From Aspidapion aeneum (taxonomy: Eukaryota; Arthropoda; Insecta; Coleoptera; Brentidae): 64,000 nucleotides of DNA. The position numbers were made by a program, and so were the translations under genes. The notes beneath the pieces were generated by a model that had not been told where the DNA came from, did no database searches, and worked only from the letters and a program-made list of their open reading frames with translations. The stretch is taken from positions 9,435,813 to 9,499,812 of the forward strand of contig OY755042.1 in NCBI GenBank assembly GCA_963576565.1, written 5' to 3'. Positions 31,765 through 44,799 of the stretch are shown here, piece after piece. Every line of letters starts with the position of its first letter. The first letter of the stretch is position 1.

Positions 31765-32879
31765 AAAACGAATTGAACTATATAAAGAAGTTTATTTCCT
31801 TAAATTGTTCAGGGTTAATGTGCACTTACTTATAAACGCAACTTCTTTAGTTTAGTTAATAGGATATTATTTTCTAATTTTTATTTTAGGTCAAACTAGG
31901 ACACGAGTTAGGAGTGAGCTGCATTTTCCTGATAACCCTTTTGCACTATTTTCATATCACTACATTTTTTTGGATGTTTGTTGAAGGTAAGTATTACAAC
32001 TTATGTTCTGCAAAATTCTGCTACATATGAGTCCCATGCCATCGATCCATATACTTTAGAAAAGAGTGAAATAAAAAGAATTAGATCACAGTACCTAAAA
32101 CTATTACTATATATAAGTATATGTCTTGGCTTATGGTACGGTCGCCCCCTTTTTTAATGTCACCTTAAAATTGACTTAGCTCGTTTGCAAAGCCAGGTAT
32201 TTCAGCGCGCTTTAAAAACTGCTAAAGAAACTCGTTTAGTAAATCATTATACTTTTTTGAAGCCATGTACCAGAATGCAGGAGACCGAACAACATGTTGG
32301 GTGGCAAGAGATCAAAGTATTTGCATGCTGTAACATTTTGTTTTTGGTTTGAACAAGACTTGACATGCAATTGTTAACCAAATTAGATAAAGATTTAGAT
32401 TATTAAATATTCGAGAATGTTTGCAGAAGGAACACGCTGCGCAGAAGTTACCCAAAAAAACATGCCTACTTTTATATTTGCGGAGACGTTTGCACGTGTT
32501 AGTGTAATTAAAAAAAAAAGAAAAAATCGATCCACTTACACCCGGGATGTCAACAACGTGGTCAAAATGCATTTTTGTCGCGCATTACGTCATGTAGATG
32601 ATAAAATAGCAAAACTAACATCCAGCTAATGTTTATTGTTGCTTCCGCGATCGGGGATATGTGTCTAAGTATTTAACGCATTAACTGGAAATTTTGCACG
32701 AATGTACGCCTGACTGTGCTTAGGAAGCATTGTAAAATTAAGCCAGGTCAGTAAAATTATAGTCTCATTTTCTGAAGTTATGGGGCCCCATTTTCAACAA
32801 TATTTATGGTAATTACTTTAAAACTAGTAAATCGATTTAAATAAAACCTTAAACAACTGTAGGCCGTTTGCTCGAGAAC
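31765..32879. other. Intergenic, nothing recognised
   Basis: A 70-codon frame at 32417-32629 (MFAEGTRCAEVTQKN...) has no recognisable motif. No gene is called. Confidence 0.4.
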
Positions 32880-33040
32880 CATTCAGTCAGTTTTTACATT
32901 CCTAGCCCGTGCAGCATTGGCTAGAGAAGGTATTATTTTCAGCGCAATTTTCTTTTTTTGAGAAAACGCCGAAAATATGTTATTTGGATGTATTTTAACC
33001 TCTCTTAGCAATGTCTGTTTGTGTGATGTATCAGATCCGT
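32880..33040 (-). repeat. Dispersed repeat, partner of 48225-48370
   Basis: The reverse complement shares AAAATACATCCAAATAACA, GGCGTT(T/A)TCTCAAAAAAA, GAAAATAATACCTTCTCTAG and CAATGCTGCACGGGCTAGG with the later copy. This is a common type of low-copy-looking insect repeat; the class is unknown. Confidence 0.7.
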
Positions 33041-33805
33041 CATGGATCCATTTATGATTAGTAGTATTTAGTTTTTGAGTTTTGATGATTTTTTGAAAAA
33101 TATGCAAAGCTTTTACAAATTAAAATAGTGGATCGAATTTTTTTTCTGGATACGGAGCAAAAGTTTGTCCTAAAATTGAAGGGTACAGAAATAAAACAAG
33201 GACTGTCCATTTTTAACAAAATTGAGGATACCAGATTAACTGGGAACGTCCACAGAATTTAACGTTGAAAATATGCTGTACTTGAATAGAACTAGAGAGG
33301 TCCATATTAAAAATCGCTGTAACTTAAAAGTATAGTTTTATGACATTCCTTGTTATTTTATTGTGGCCTTCAATTGCTTTTTTGGTTCGGTATTGGCTTT
33401 TTTTTCGTCTTCGAGAATTTCCATCCATTGCTCCGAGGCTTTTTGGTAATTGCTTTGTTTTACAAGTATTAGAGAACCAGTCTAATGCCTTAACCTCCTA
33501 CTGGGAGGGCCAGGATTTTTAATCAAGGTTTTTCTCCTGTAGCCTTTGACGAGACAACGCCATACTGTAAGGCAAAAGCTGTAGTTTATACTATAAGAAA
33601 ATGTTGCCACCTACGCTATGATCACCGTATCGAGGTCCATTCTCTCTGCATTTCATACCGATGTGGTCTTCACCCGTAACCCTGGGAATGGGTCCCTAGA
33701 CAGGTGCTAACTCTCCGAATCTGAGAGTAACTGGAATCTACGGAGGTCACGGGTCGATTCATTTCCCCTGATAGACATCTGACGAGGCCTACTTGTACCC
33801 GTCAG
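33041..33805. other. Intergenic, nothing recognised
   Basis: The region 33560-33805 has higher GC and ends abruptly at a LINE fragment, which suggests it is part of an unrecognised repeat. Confidence 0.4.
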
Positions 33806-33977
33806 GTCCTAGAATGGCAACCAATAGGGCGCAGAAAAAGAGGGCATCCTAAACTAAAATGCCAACAGTCAATCCAAAGTTCAATGAGTCAAAAAATCTG
33901 ATCGAAGATGATTGTCAGGATCGAATGAGGTGGAGAATAGACGACGAACAACGTAGAAAAACGTTCTAAACCAACTA
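33806..33977 (+). pseudogene. LINE 3'-end fragment, family Q
   Basis: It begins GTCCTAGAATGGCAACCAAT (the EWQPIGRR block) and runs through the same 3' end as the other family Q copies, to GTAGAAAAACGTTCTAAACC. The copy is only about 170 bp long. Confidence 0.88.
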
Positions 33978-34149
33978 AATAAAAAAATGTATTGGCTAGT
34001 TTTAAAGTAATGACTTGAAACGTTGTTGAAAATGGAGCATCGTGTAAGTTCAGAAAAGTCCTAAAATGAGGCATGCACACCTGATCTGACCCAATTTTAT
34101 CAACCTCGGTGAATATGGATGCGCGCAGACATTCAGTGTCTTAGTGTAT

Positions 34150-34375
34150 CGTGAGTTGAATTCAAGGTCTTTATACTTTTACACAGGTTACCTACAGAAT
34201 TTAAATCAGACTGGCCAACTGTAATTAGACTAAAAAATCTACGTCACCGGGTTGCCTTTAACCATTTGTTTTATCGAAGGCCGATGACGCAGCTACAGTC
34301 GTTCAGTTAAGTTCTGATAACTGGTCAAATTCTGTAGGCAACCTGTGTAAAAGTGTAAAGACCTTGGGTTGAATT
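34150..34375. repeat. Inverted repeat at the edge of a satellite
   Basis: TTTACACAGGTTACCTACAG with flanking TCAAGGTCTTTATAC (34154-34200) is complementary to TAGGCAACCTGTGTAAAAGT and GTAAAGACCTTG (34333-34368). The pair brackets about 130 bp. It may be the terminus of the element that carries the 118-bp tandem units. Confidence 0.65.
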
Positions 34376-35970
34376 ATCTTTTACTACTACTACTATGTCG
34401 GTTTAGAACGTTTTTCTACGTTGTCCAACGCCTATTCTCCACCTCCTTCGATCCTGACAGTCATCTTTCGTCAGGTTTTTTTGAGTCATTGATTTTTGGA
34501 TTGACTGTTGCCATTCCAGTTTAGGACGCCCTCTTTTTCTGCGCCCTATTGGTTGCCATTCTAGGACCTGCTTTGGTAATCTTTCGTCGCATATCCGTTG
34601 TACATGGCCGTACCATATCAGTTGCCTTTTAGTGATGTCATCCGCTATGCTTTCCTTGATTCCCATTCTTTCTTCTATGATTTCATTTCTTATATGATCT
34701 GTTCTAGATAATCTCATTAATCTTCTTATTGCATTCATTTCGATACTTTCCATTTTTGCTTTGTATTTTTCTTTTACGCGACAAGTCTCTATTCCATACA
34801 ATAGCGTGCTTTTCACCATTGTTTCATATATGTTAAATTTTACATTCTTTTTTATCTCTCTGCTCCATAAAATACTGTTAAGACAACCAATAACCTTTTT
34901 TGCTTTTACTATTCTTTTTTCAAGTTCTTTACAGTCTGTTCCCATCTTATTAAATGTGACACCCAAGTATACATACTCATTACATGGAGATATTGTTTGT
35001 CCATTTTCTAGTTCTAATTCACTGGATTCGTTTCCAATACATAAGTACTGTGTCTTGTCCACGTTTACTGTTAGTCCCCACTTTTGGTATTCTTCCGTTA
35101 ACTTTCTCATCATATGTCTTCTTTATCATTAGCTACAATTACTTGGTCGTCAGCAAACTGTAGTGTGTTTATAGTAAAGTTGTATTCCCATGCCGTGCAC
35201 TTTACGTTTCCAGTTTTTTAGAGCCACTGCGATATATATTTTAAAAAGAGTTGGAGAGAAACAACATCCCTGTCTTAAGCCTTTTGTTACCCGGAATTCT
35301 ATTGAAAGTCGATTTCCAATTTTAATTTTAGATTTTGACCCTTTGCATAGTTCTTTTATCGCTTTTATGTATGTATGATTGATATTAGTTTGTTCCAACA
35401 CCATCCATAATTTTTCTACTGGAACGGTATCATATGCTTTTTGTAGGTCCATAAAGGTAACATGAGTCTCTATATTTCTGGCTCTTCTTTTCTCAATTAC
35501 TTGTTTAAGACAAAAAACATTATCACTACAAGATCTGCCTGCACGAAACCCAGTTTGCTCTTCTTCTTCTTGTTCATGAAAATCATTCTCTATTAGATCT
35601 CTAAGAATCCTATCGTACAATCTACTTAGAGTACTGGTTACTGAAATTCCTCTGTAATTGTTGCAATCCAGCTTGTTTCCTTTTTTATGTATTGAGGATA
35701 TGAATGCAATTTTTCAATCATCAGGTACTGGATGTCCGTTTATGGATTGATTGATAATATAGTAGAGTAGTTTTTCTGATCCATATTTGAGCATTTCAGC
35801 ACATATACATGAATTATCTTTTAACATAGGTCAAAAATGTAAGACGCAGCTACAGTCGTCCAGTTAAGTTCAGATAACTGGACAAATTGTGTAGGCAACC
35901 TGTGTAAAAGTATGAACACCTTGAGTCGAATTATCTTTTAACGTGGGTCAAAAATGTAAGATCTCAGTCT
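34270..35970. repeat. Two-unit tandem repeat (about 118 bp) interrupted by a LINE
   Basis: The unit GACGCAGCTACAGTCGT...GGCAACCTGTGTAAAAGT...TTGAATTATCTTTT...GGTCAAAAATGTAA occurs at 34284-34382 and again, after the LINE, at about 35811-35960. Similarity is close, with scattered substitutions. Confidence 0.75.
34384..35810 (-). pseudogene. LINE remnant, family Q, with 13-bp TSD
   Basis: The insertion is bounded by GAATTATCTTTTA at 34371-34383 and 35811-35823. The minus strand encodes two long blocks. 35150-35620 runs from YDRILRDLIENDFHEQEEEE through VTFMDLQKAYDTVPVEKLW to VTKGLRQGCCFSPTLF. 34403-35113 runs from MMRKLTEEYQKWGLTVNVDK through ITKRQLIWYGHVQRICDERL to RRRWRIGVGQRRKTF. The FADDQ catalytic box lies between them in a third frame. 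So there is one frameshift and a small deletion; otherwise this is the best-preserved copy. The (TAC)n tail is at 34383-34395. It is 5'-truncated, lacking the endonuclease. Confidence 0.93.
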
Positions 35971-38774
35971 TTATGGCAAATTTTAACAGCAACTTTCTTA
36001 AATTAAATGGAATGCCATTTTTGAATTATATTTAGAGGCGAAGAAGGGCGGGCTTAGCTCCCTAATCTCAAAATAAGCCCCTTTCCAAACAAATTGAGCC
36101 TAATTTCTTAGTGGCGAACTGGGTGAAATAGTATTTTTAAAATTAACCAAAACCTTTGCATTTCATACAATTTTTCCTGAAAAATTTTTAGCCTGCGCCA
36201 ACTTTTTTTCTCTAAATTACTATATTTTTCTTAAATTTTCGCTTGTGGCACCAACTTTTTCCGAAAGTTACTTAGTTTTTTTTTTAATTCACTCCATTTT
36301 TTTCAGTGCTTCATAAATTTTTGCCTGTAGCAAACAGAATCGACATTTTTTTAAGTGTTTTTAAAAGAACTTGTGCTTTGTAATATGTGTTGTCTTTTAA
36401 AAAATTTATATAATTTTTTTAAATGCAATTTTTTTTCCAGTAGGCATTTATTTTTTCGCCCCGTTTTTTGAGAGCTTTACATTGATCACATATTCATCCA
36501 ATTCTGTCAACCTATGTAGATATTTTTGTTTGTCTAATTATGCAGTGAATTTTGTTTATTCTGTATCATTTTAAACTTTTATTAACTTTTTTCTTTAACG
36601 AATTGAGGGGTACAACTTTATTTGCAGATAGAGATCAGTCTTAGCTAAATGATAAATGATTGTTTTTGTTAGTAGACGCTAAACTTTCGAGTAAATTGCG
36701 AAAAACTCTTTCAAACTATAGTATATGACCCATTACCACCTACTGGTGAAGATAAGAAAAAAGGTACATTTTCAAAGCCAGAAAATAAATAATTTACATT
36801 AGACTAGATAAGACAGCCTCAATTTAAAAAATTCTAGACTTTTTGACCACTGCGCAGAACTTCTTTATAAACCATGCTAACATTAATCACACAAAAAAAA
36901 TCATTTCAATTTTTACCGATTTTTTTAATTGAAAAAACACGCATTTTGTGTGTAAAAAGTATCACCGGTTTTATAGTTTACACGAAATTTTAAAATGTAC
37001 AGTCGAGACGAATCCCGGAGTCAATTTTAGTGAACCGAAAAACTTTTTAAATATATATACTTTCTTTTTGTTCTAATGATCAAGTAATCTAACATTTACC
37101 CTGTTTTCAAAAACATTTATATTACATTAACGTATTCTTGTTACTTTTTACGTAACCAATGTCCCACTATGTTATGTAACATTACGAAAGTCCATGTTTG
37201 TGAAACAGAATTTCCCATTATTTATTTTCGCATATTTATCAGATTTTTCTTGAGCTTTATTTTTTTAAATTTAATATAAAATCGACTGCATATTGTTTCC
37301 ACGGTTCAGCTCCATGTGTTTCATATCTCTTAACCTCTTAAAACCAGATAACATACAACCCTTGTTCATTCTATTTGTAATTTTAGGAAAAGTATATTGA
37401 CAATAAATGTGAATACACTTGAGTTTTAAGAAATTATAAGTGGCTATTAAATCTAGACCTATTGCGTTGGTCTATTTTGCCATACATTTTCTATATCTTT
37501 TCGATTTGCTGACAAACAACAACTTTTCATAGTAGCTTATCCTCATTGAAATCAACGATACTCTCAAGAAGGAGCATTATCTACTTGTTAGTAAACAAAC
37601 GTCTTACCTTCTTTTTTCCTTATGTTGCGAATTTTCTTGTCACAGTCTCACATATGAAAGTTAATTATAGCGATATCAAAAACAACAAAAGTGAGAGTTT
37701 TTTTATATTTGATGGACTTTGTTTTCTTGTTTGATTTTCAGGTAAATAAAGGCAGCTTTCACTGATTTTCCGTGTGTCACTTAACTTGATGATTTTGAGT
37801 TCATTTGGATATCGCAAATTTGCAAGTTTCAAAGCATACGTTTTATCTTGACCAGTGGTCCACAAAGTGCTTTAAAGTGGTTAATTAATAATAACTATAA
37901 ATTGGAAATAATCTAAAAATTACTAAAGCTAATGTAAATATAAAACTTGATTTCTAATATTTTTTAAAGAAAATTTATGAAATTTTCTAGAAAATGGCAG
38001 TTGAGTTTTTCACCAGGTATTCTCAACTTAGGCTATATGCCACCCAGTTTTGATTTTAATATAAAAAAATCGAAGGCGAGTTGTCTAGAGTTTTAAGATT
38101 AAAATTGGTGTGTAAACTTATTCTTGTACTAACAAACGCTGCAGAACGCCAATCTGGATCTAGTCCCAAGAACAACTTTGTTTGTTTGTTCTAGAGATGT
38201 ACATTGTTTCTAATTGAAACGCACAAGAAAAGACTCGCATATGTATCTTGGAGTTGTATGGTTTCACTTTAACTCTTTTCTACTAGGTATAACTATATAT
38301 ACTATATATTTTTATGTAATTTTCAAGATTAGAGGTCTTTTTATAACTAGTATTAACTACCCAGATAACATAAGGACATCTTAAAGATGTTAATTCTAAG
38401 ACGTTGGACGACTCAAAATCATATTAATGGAAAGAAATATTAAAGGATTTCCTTCCATATCTATTTTCAAGGATTCTAGAATATAAAATATTCCACACCT
38501 TTGCGGAAAATTAAAAAGAAATTAAATCAAAAAGATCTTGACTAGACTGTGCCATCTAGTGCCAACAACAGAAAACATTGTGTGTTGAATTTTGCTCCAA
38601 ACAACATGTTTAATAACGTAACACAATTTACAATAAGACAATGTAACAGTTTGTTATGTTACGTATTATGCATACTCAGTACTTTTTCATGGAACATTCT
38701 AACATGGATCACCTTGATCCGTGATTCTAATTATGAAAACTTAACTTAATTTTATTGCATGATTTTTCTATTAG
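35971..38774. other. Intergenic, nothing recognised
   Basis: Nearly 3 kb of AT-rich DNA with only short frames (for example 37546-37734, 38549-38749), none of which carries a recognisable motif. No inverted or tandem repeat was noticed. Confidence 0.4.
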
Positions 38775-38870
38775 ACAGATTTACTCTGTGCGCTTTCTTC
38801 CGTATGTGCTTTTTTCGGTGTGCGCTTTTTAAAGGTGCGCTCTTATCGTATGCGGATATTTTATGTGCTC
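38775..38870. repeat. Short-unit tandem patch (GTGCGCTTTTTTCG type)
   Basis: Five or six degenerate units of about 17 bp: CTGTGCGCTTTCTTCCGTA, TGTGCTTTTTTCGG, TGTGCGCTTTTTAAAGG, TGCGCTCTTATCGTA. They are the reverse-complement type of the array at 4975-5155 and the same sense as 53035-53125. Confidence 0.6.
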
Positions 38871-41179
38871 TTGGTTACGGCTACCACTTAACCATTACTC
38901 CATAGACTTTGGTTCCAGAAACGCTGTTGGACTTAGTCTGTGGGGGGAAGTAATTCTAATGGAGTTTCTCTCTAGGTTTTTTTGTCTTAGTATATGGACA
39001 AGCATGATGCATAATTTCAAACTGGTTCTCTGTCTGTTGGCATTTGGTATCACAAAATCCACTAACTAACAACTGTAAATGGCGGTGAAAATACAAAAAA
39101 AAACCTTATTTTTCCTTTGCATTATGAAGTAAAAAGGCATTGAAAGCCTCCTTAAGCCGTAAAAATATTTTTCATAGTTAATTTTTCTGGCATTTTTAAT
39201 TTAAAATTTTTAATTAAACAAATTTTAACCGTTAAAATCGTAATACTTTAAAAGGACAAGTTATAACTTCTCAACAGTGGCGTATTTAGCTTTTTATCGA
39301 GGACTACATAATTATAATTCGGTGAATAAAACTAATTCATATACAGGGCTTGACTTTAAACGTTTAGCCTTTATGAAATGCGTATAAAAAAGGATGAACT
39401 TATGGAAAGCAGTGAAGAAGTCAGTGAGGGACCAAAGACGTGCATATTCAAAAGCGTTTGCCACTGTGACTCAAAATTCATTAATAGTTTTTTATTACTA
39501 AACAGGAGCAATCAAAGTAAGATTTTCACGTTTAAAAGACAAAGAAATAGTCATTATTATTTATTTCGTTATTGTAGCTTTAATCAGGAAACACTAAATC
39601 CAGAAAAATTAAATTTTTTAATAATTTTTTCTTCCACAATAACCTTGCCCTTTTATTAAAGTCGCGCTTAAATGCCGCTTAAGTGTCCGATCTCCTGGCG
39701 GCGGCTCACGAAGTCAAGTTGCTAAAAGTCACCATACACTATCCAGGAAACAGAATAGGGGACAACATTTTTGGGGGTAGGGATATACGACAGCCCTAAA
39801 CCTCTTGCCCCTCTACTAGTTTCAGTCAGCAGAAAAAAATGTTTGTCACGTTTTACTACTCCTTTTAAAATTTTATTTTTGCCCCTTAAATGGAGGGGCC
39901 ATTCCTCTTGAAAAAAAATAAGTTGAAATGCGGTGTTATGGTAATTGCGAGTTTTTAAAATAATTGAAGAATTATTTTAAAATTATAATGAAATTACAAA
40001 AATGCAATTGAATTACTAAAATGATTGCTATTATTCGTAAAAAGCTATTTTGCTTTTATTATTTAAAGCAATCCACGTTTCGTACTGAATTTAAGGGGTA
40101 AGTTCGAAATGTATTACGAAGGAAGAGGGCTCTTAAGTTTAGCATTTTCACATTTTGTAAATTATGAAAAAGTGAAAGAAATAAATAAAAAATAATTGTT
40201 AACTACTTTTTTTTATTTTGCAAGTAGGAAATTTATAATTAAGTTATTTTTTTTTGTTTTTAATTACACAGTTTTCTAAGTCCATTCCTGTAAAGTAATT
40301 TGTAATGTAACAGTGACTTTTCAAAGTATTGGTTTCTAACTCTGGTTGAGAATAAATCGGTACACATAAAGACCAAGAAATTTGTCATCCATTAAGTTGA
40401 ATTTGTGGAATATTTAGTTTGTGCGTGTAGTAACTTCCTTTAACATTTTTGTACTTAATTACGGATTTGCAGTATTGATTCTTAGTCATAAAGTTCAAAT
40501 GATATCTAAGAGATGGCGCTACAGTAATTAAAATCAAGGTTTTAAGGATTTTATGCATCGCCGTCTTTGGCCTACTCAGCCGGTAAGAGTAACGTCATTG
40601 GATCGCGAAAAGAAAACCATTTTTTTGAATTGCTAACTTGACAACAGCGCTAAACTATTTATTTCTTTTAGTGTCATTTATTTAAATAGCGATCTTACTT
40701 CAATTCACATATTTTCAATGATCAAACGATCGTTGACGAACCCTGTATACCACATGTTAACTACAGAGGGAAAGTCTGCAATGTTGATTATTCTGCGAGC
40801 GCGAGAGTGCCACTCCAACGTCGACAGCAAAGAAACCAAACAAAACTTAAACAAACCAACCAGCAACGTAGGACCAAAATACAAGACGCAAGTTTGGTTC
40901 GGTTCGGTTCTAAAGTACGGGAAGGATACATTGGTTATACACTTTCGTTTTGGGGTACTAAGGATATTTTTTATTTATTAATATGTAGCTTTATTTACCG
41001 AATGGTGCCCAGGCCAATCTTACTCGTCTCTTGATTTCAGCTGTTTGGTTTTCTTTTTTCAGTTTAATAATTTGTCCCAGGTATATACAGTGTACTCCGG
41101 TTACAACGTACTCAAGGGACCAGAAAATATGTACTTTATAAGCGGATGCACGTTATAAACAACACAATTTTTCTTTTTC
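38871..41179. other. Intergenic; GGTTCGGTTCGGTT string at about 40895
   Basis: A 93-codon frame at 39378-39659 and overlapping frames at 40718-41034 have no recognisable motif. No gene is called. Confidence 0.4.
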
Positions 41180-42075
41180 TGCGATGTCTTTTCCTACTTT
41201 TATTTCATCTATATTTTCATTTTAGCATCCTAAGTGTTGGGTTACCTGTTCCTTTAGCCTTTCTTTGTACATAGCTTTATTTTGTGTAAGTTTATTCATG
41301 TCAAGTTGTGCATTGTTATTTAATTTTTCTTTTCGAAATTGCTATCAATGCAGATTTTTGTTTTGACCATCCTGTGATCACTACCTATTGTAAAGCTGTT
41401 TAGGACTGTTACATCTTTTAACGACATTTTTATCAGTAGTCAGCATGTAATTAATTTCGATTTTCGTTATTTGATTAGGGCTGAGCCATGCCCACTTTTG
41501 TTGCGGTTTCTTTCTATAGAACGAGTTCATTGCATAAAGCTGTTTTTCCTCTAGATAATTCATTAAGGTTGTGCCCCTATCATTCCTTTCTCCATATCCA
41601 AAATCTCCTATTTTAGTCTCTTCGATGTTTATCCTCTTACCTAATTTGGCATTGAAATCCCCCATTACTAGTGTCGGATGGGTTTTGTTTTCTTCAATGG
41701 CTTTTCAGATGTCTTCGTAGAATGCTTCGATATGCTCGTCATCGTAGGTAGAGGTGGGTGCATATACCTGAATTACTTTAAGTGATGTTCTTTTCATTTT
41801 GAGTGTAAGATAGACAACGCTATCTCAGATTCCTTTAATAGTATGGATGTGTTTACTTATTGCTTAACTGATTATAAATCCTACTTTGAAGTTGCTATTA
41901 TCTTCATTACTTTTATGATATAGTAGATTACCGGAGTTCAGTTTTATCCGATTTTCTGATTTTCGTGAGGTTTCTGACAGGCCTACAATGTCCCATTTTA
42001 TTCTTGTCAGTTCTTCCTCCAGTTCTTCTATTGTTTTGTCAGTGGCGGATTGGTAAGAGATCACACAATTTTTAG
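41180..42075 (-). pseudogene. LINE endonuclease fragment, probably family Q
   Basis: Minus-strand blocks in order: TIEELEEELTRIKWDIVGLS with the catalytic Glu in SET, then RIKLNSGNLLYHKSNEDNS, then VIQVYAPTSTYDDEHIEAF, then MGDFNAKLG (catalytic Asp and Asn), then GERNDRGTTLMNYLEEKQLY, then KIEINYMLT and FTIGSDHRMVKTKI (catalytic Asp-His). This is the apurinic-type endonuclease of an RTE-like LINE. NEIDY has become KIEINY, and several frames are used. The reverse transcriptase is missing on the downstream side, so the fragment is truncated at its 3' side too. Confidence 0.85.
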
Positions 42076-42364
42076 TCACAGGTAAATCCAAAATGGCGGT
42101 TTTTTGGGGTTTTTTCACAAACTTTGACTTATTACCCTTTGCAAAATTAGTTTTACAGAAAAACTGTTAATACGTGTTTTGTTTGAAATAGAACAGCAAT
42201 TAAGATTGAGGCAAATATCCAACGACTTAAGATTAAGTGATTTGAAGTGAATTTGGAGTAGTTCTCAACTTCCTTCCCAATTTGTTTTTGTTTTGGGTTC
42301 AAAAATTATAATTTGTTTACTATATTAATTGATGTTCTCTTGCAAACAGAAAGAGTTTTTTTAT

Positions 42365-43608
42365 AAAACTAATTTATTTTATTTATTTTTTATTTATTTC
42401 TCAAATATCAACAGCCAAAGGCCAATGAACCATTATAAATAAAATTTAGAAGTCCCGTGACCCGTTTATTCTCATCTTCGAGTCAGAAGGTCTTGAATTG
42501 CCCAGAAATTATTTAATTATAAATTATTTAATTATAACTTGCTTGCTACCATGATAATTATTAATTAAATAGTTTAAAACAGTGATGCTTATTAAAGTAA
42601 AAAGTTTGTAAAATCTTAGTAGTGGTAAAAAATATTACGAAACTATTCGCGTCTGATATTTCTAATCCTGTCTGGATTAGATTATACTTAATGCTCAGCC
42701 CTAAGATGAGCGTACACAGGCCACTAGTGGATAACATAAAAAAAAGAAACCAAGGTTAAAAATACTTCTTCATTTAAAATAATTCTATATTTAAAATCAC
42801 CTAAATATATGTATAAAACTAATCACAACCCTCTTGGCAGACATACATGCATACATACAAAAAACAAACCAAGGTTAAAAACACTGCTACATTAAAGATA
42901 ATTTAAGTATAAAACTAATCACAACCCTCTTTGGCTAGAAATAGTTATAGCTCTCGTAATTTATGATCTATTAGCTTTTTAAAATGATTTATATTAATAT
43001 TTTCAATCTCAATGTCCGCAGCATATAAATTATATAAATTACATAATTGATAAACCGGCGAGTTTTTATAAAGATTTGTTCTGGGAAATGTGAAGTAAAA
43101 TATGTTGGAGTTTCTTGAGTTAAAGGTATTTGATTTAAAATATCTGGACAGTCAATATCATTCTTCAGTATTCTAAACATAGTATATAAAAATACTTCAA
43201 TCCTTCTTCTATCCAAAGAGAGCCTACCAAACAATCCTAAAAGATAATTATTGTCACAGCCCCTTCGGGGGTAAGTTCCAAATTCTCTAAAATACATAGG
43301 AATTTTCTCTGCACACTCTCAATGGTATTTATCCAAACATTATACTGAGGAGACCATATTATAGAACCATATTCCAAAATGGGTAAAACAAGGCTGTCAA
43401 ATAAGTGCAATGCAACATCAATGCTTAAGTTTTTTGTGTTTCTAGATATTAAACCTGCTACCTTCTGGGCACTTTTAACTTTGGCAATTTTATGGTCTGA
43501 AAAACACAGAGTTAAATTAAAAATTATACCCAAGTCTTTGAGGTGTAGTCGAAATCAATGGTGTTTCGATTTAAAGTGAATGACATACATGAACATTTAT
43601 CTTAATTT
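42365..43608 (-). pseudogene. LINE 3' part (Jockey/CR1-like), with A-rich tail
   Basis: The minus strand begins near 43608 with CMSFTLNRNTIDFDY, continues with LGIIFNLTLCFSDHKIAKVK, then PILEYGSIIWSPQYNVWINT and IESVQRKFL, then after a frameshift LSLDRRRIEVFLYTMFRILK and NDIDCPDILNQIPL. This is the post-palm region of a LINE related to the one at 7383-10169. A 3' UTR follows (42605-42395), then the complement of AAATAAATAAAAAATAAATA. The palm and endonuclease are missing. The same 3' UTR is present alone at 24270-24548. Confidence 0.87.
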
Positions 43609-43910
43609 AGCAAAAGTCAAGTTTGCGAAAAAACCTGGAAAATGCCGCCATCTTGAATTAATAAAGTCAGACAGGCCCTCCTACTCAAATTGGAGGTAAA
43701 CACCCGGCAACTTAAAATAGTGTAATCTATTGCCAATTGATCTGGGGTAGTTTAAAAAAATCTTTTACATCTATGCCACGGGACACAATTTTTTACTACA
43801 AGCCACTCAACTAAATACGTATTCTTTTTATTATTATTACAAGCTTTTATTTAGCTTCAGATGTTCTGTCTAACTATCTAACTATCTAACTATCTATTAA
43901 ATTTTATGAA

Positions 43911-44690
43911 GCGTTTTTGACACACTTTCCATTATCCAATTTGGATGAAATTTGGTACACACATAGTGGTCCCATGACAATACAATATTATTTAAAAAAA
44001 TATCCTCCCACCTCTACCCCCACCCCTTCTATAGAAAAATGTGTTTTTGACACACTTCCCGTGATCCGATTTGGATAAAATTTGGTATACACATAGTCGT
44101 CCGATGATAATACAACAATAAGAAAAAAATATCCTCCCACCCCTACCCCCACCCCTTTTCATAGAAAAATGAGTTTTTGACACACTTGCCATTATCCGAT
44201 TTGGATGAAATTTCGTATTCACATTGTGGTTCGATGACAATACAACATTAAAAAAAATATATCCTCCCACCCCTACCCCCACCCCCTTCCATAGAAAATG
44301 CGTTTTTGACACCCTTCCCATTATCTGATTTGGATGAAATTTGGTATACATATTGTGGTCCGATGAAAATACATTAAAAAAAATCCTACCACTCCCCATC
44401 TATAGAAAAATGCGTTTTTGACACACTTCCCATTATCCGATTTGGATGAAATTTGGTATACATATAGTGGTCCGATGACAACACAACAATAATGAAAAAA
44501 TGTACTCCCACCCTACCCCCCACCCCCTTCCATAAATAATGCGTTTTTGGCACACTTCACTTCAAATGACTTTTATAAAATTTGCTATATATGCATAAAG
44601 GTCCGATGGCAATACAGCCTAAACCAAAAATATATTTCTACCTCTACCCCCACCCTCTCCTTTTTCCACTAGAAAAATGAGTTTCCAAAC
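43911..44690. repeat. Satellite, six copies, period about 130 bp
   Basis: GCGTTTTTGACACACTTCCC-type starts lie at 43911, 44041, 44171, 44300, 44412 and 44541, giving periods of 130, 130, 129, 112 and 129. Each unit contains ATCCGATTTGGATGAAATTT, GGTATACACATAGTGGTCCG and a C-rich CCTACCCCCACCCC block. The last copy is the most diverged. A minus-strand frame through it is an artefact of the repeat. Confidence 0.92.
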
Positions 44691-44799
44691 AACTCACGAT
44701 CAGCGATTTCATTATAATCTAGAATAAACTCTTCTGTTCTGTTATTGAACTAATATTTTCATTTAATAGAGTAGATAGCTGAGACTAAAAAGTAGAAAA

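Noticed and set aside
43992..44399. 135-codon minus-strand frame with GRIFF repeats
   Set aside because: It is a by-product of the 130-bp satellite.
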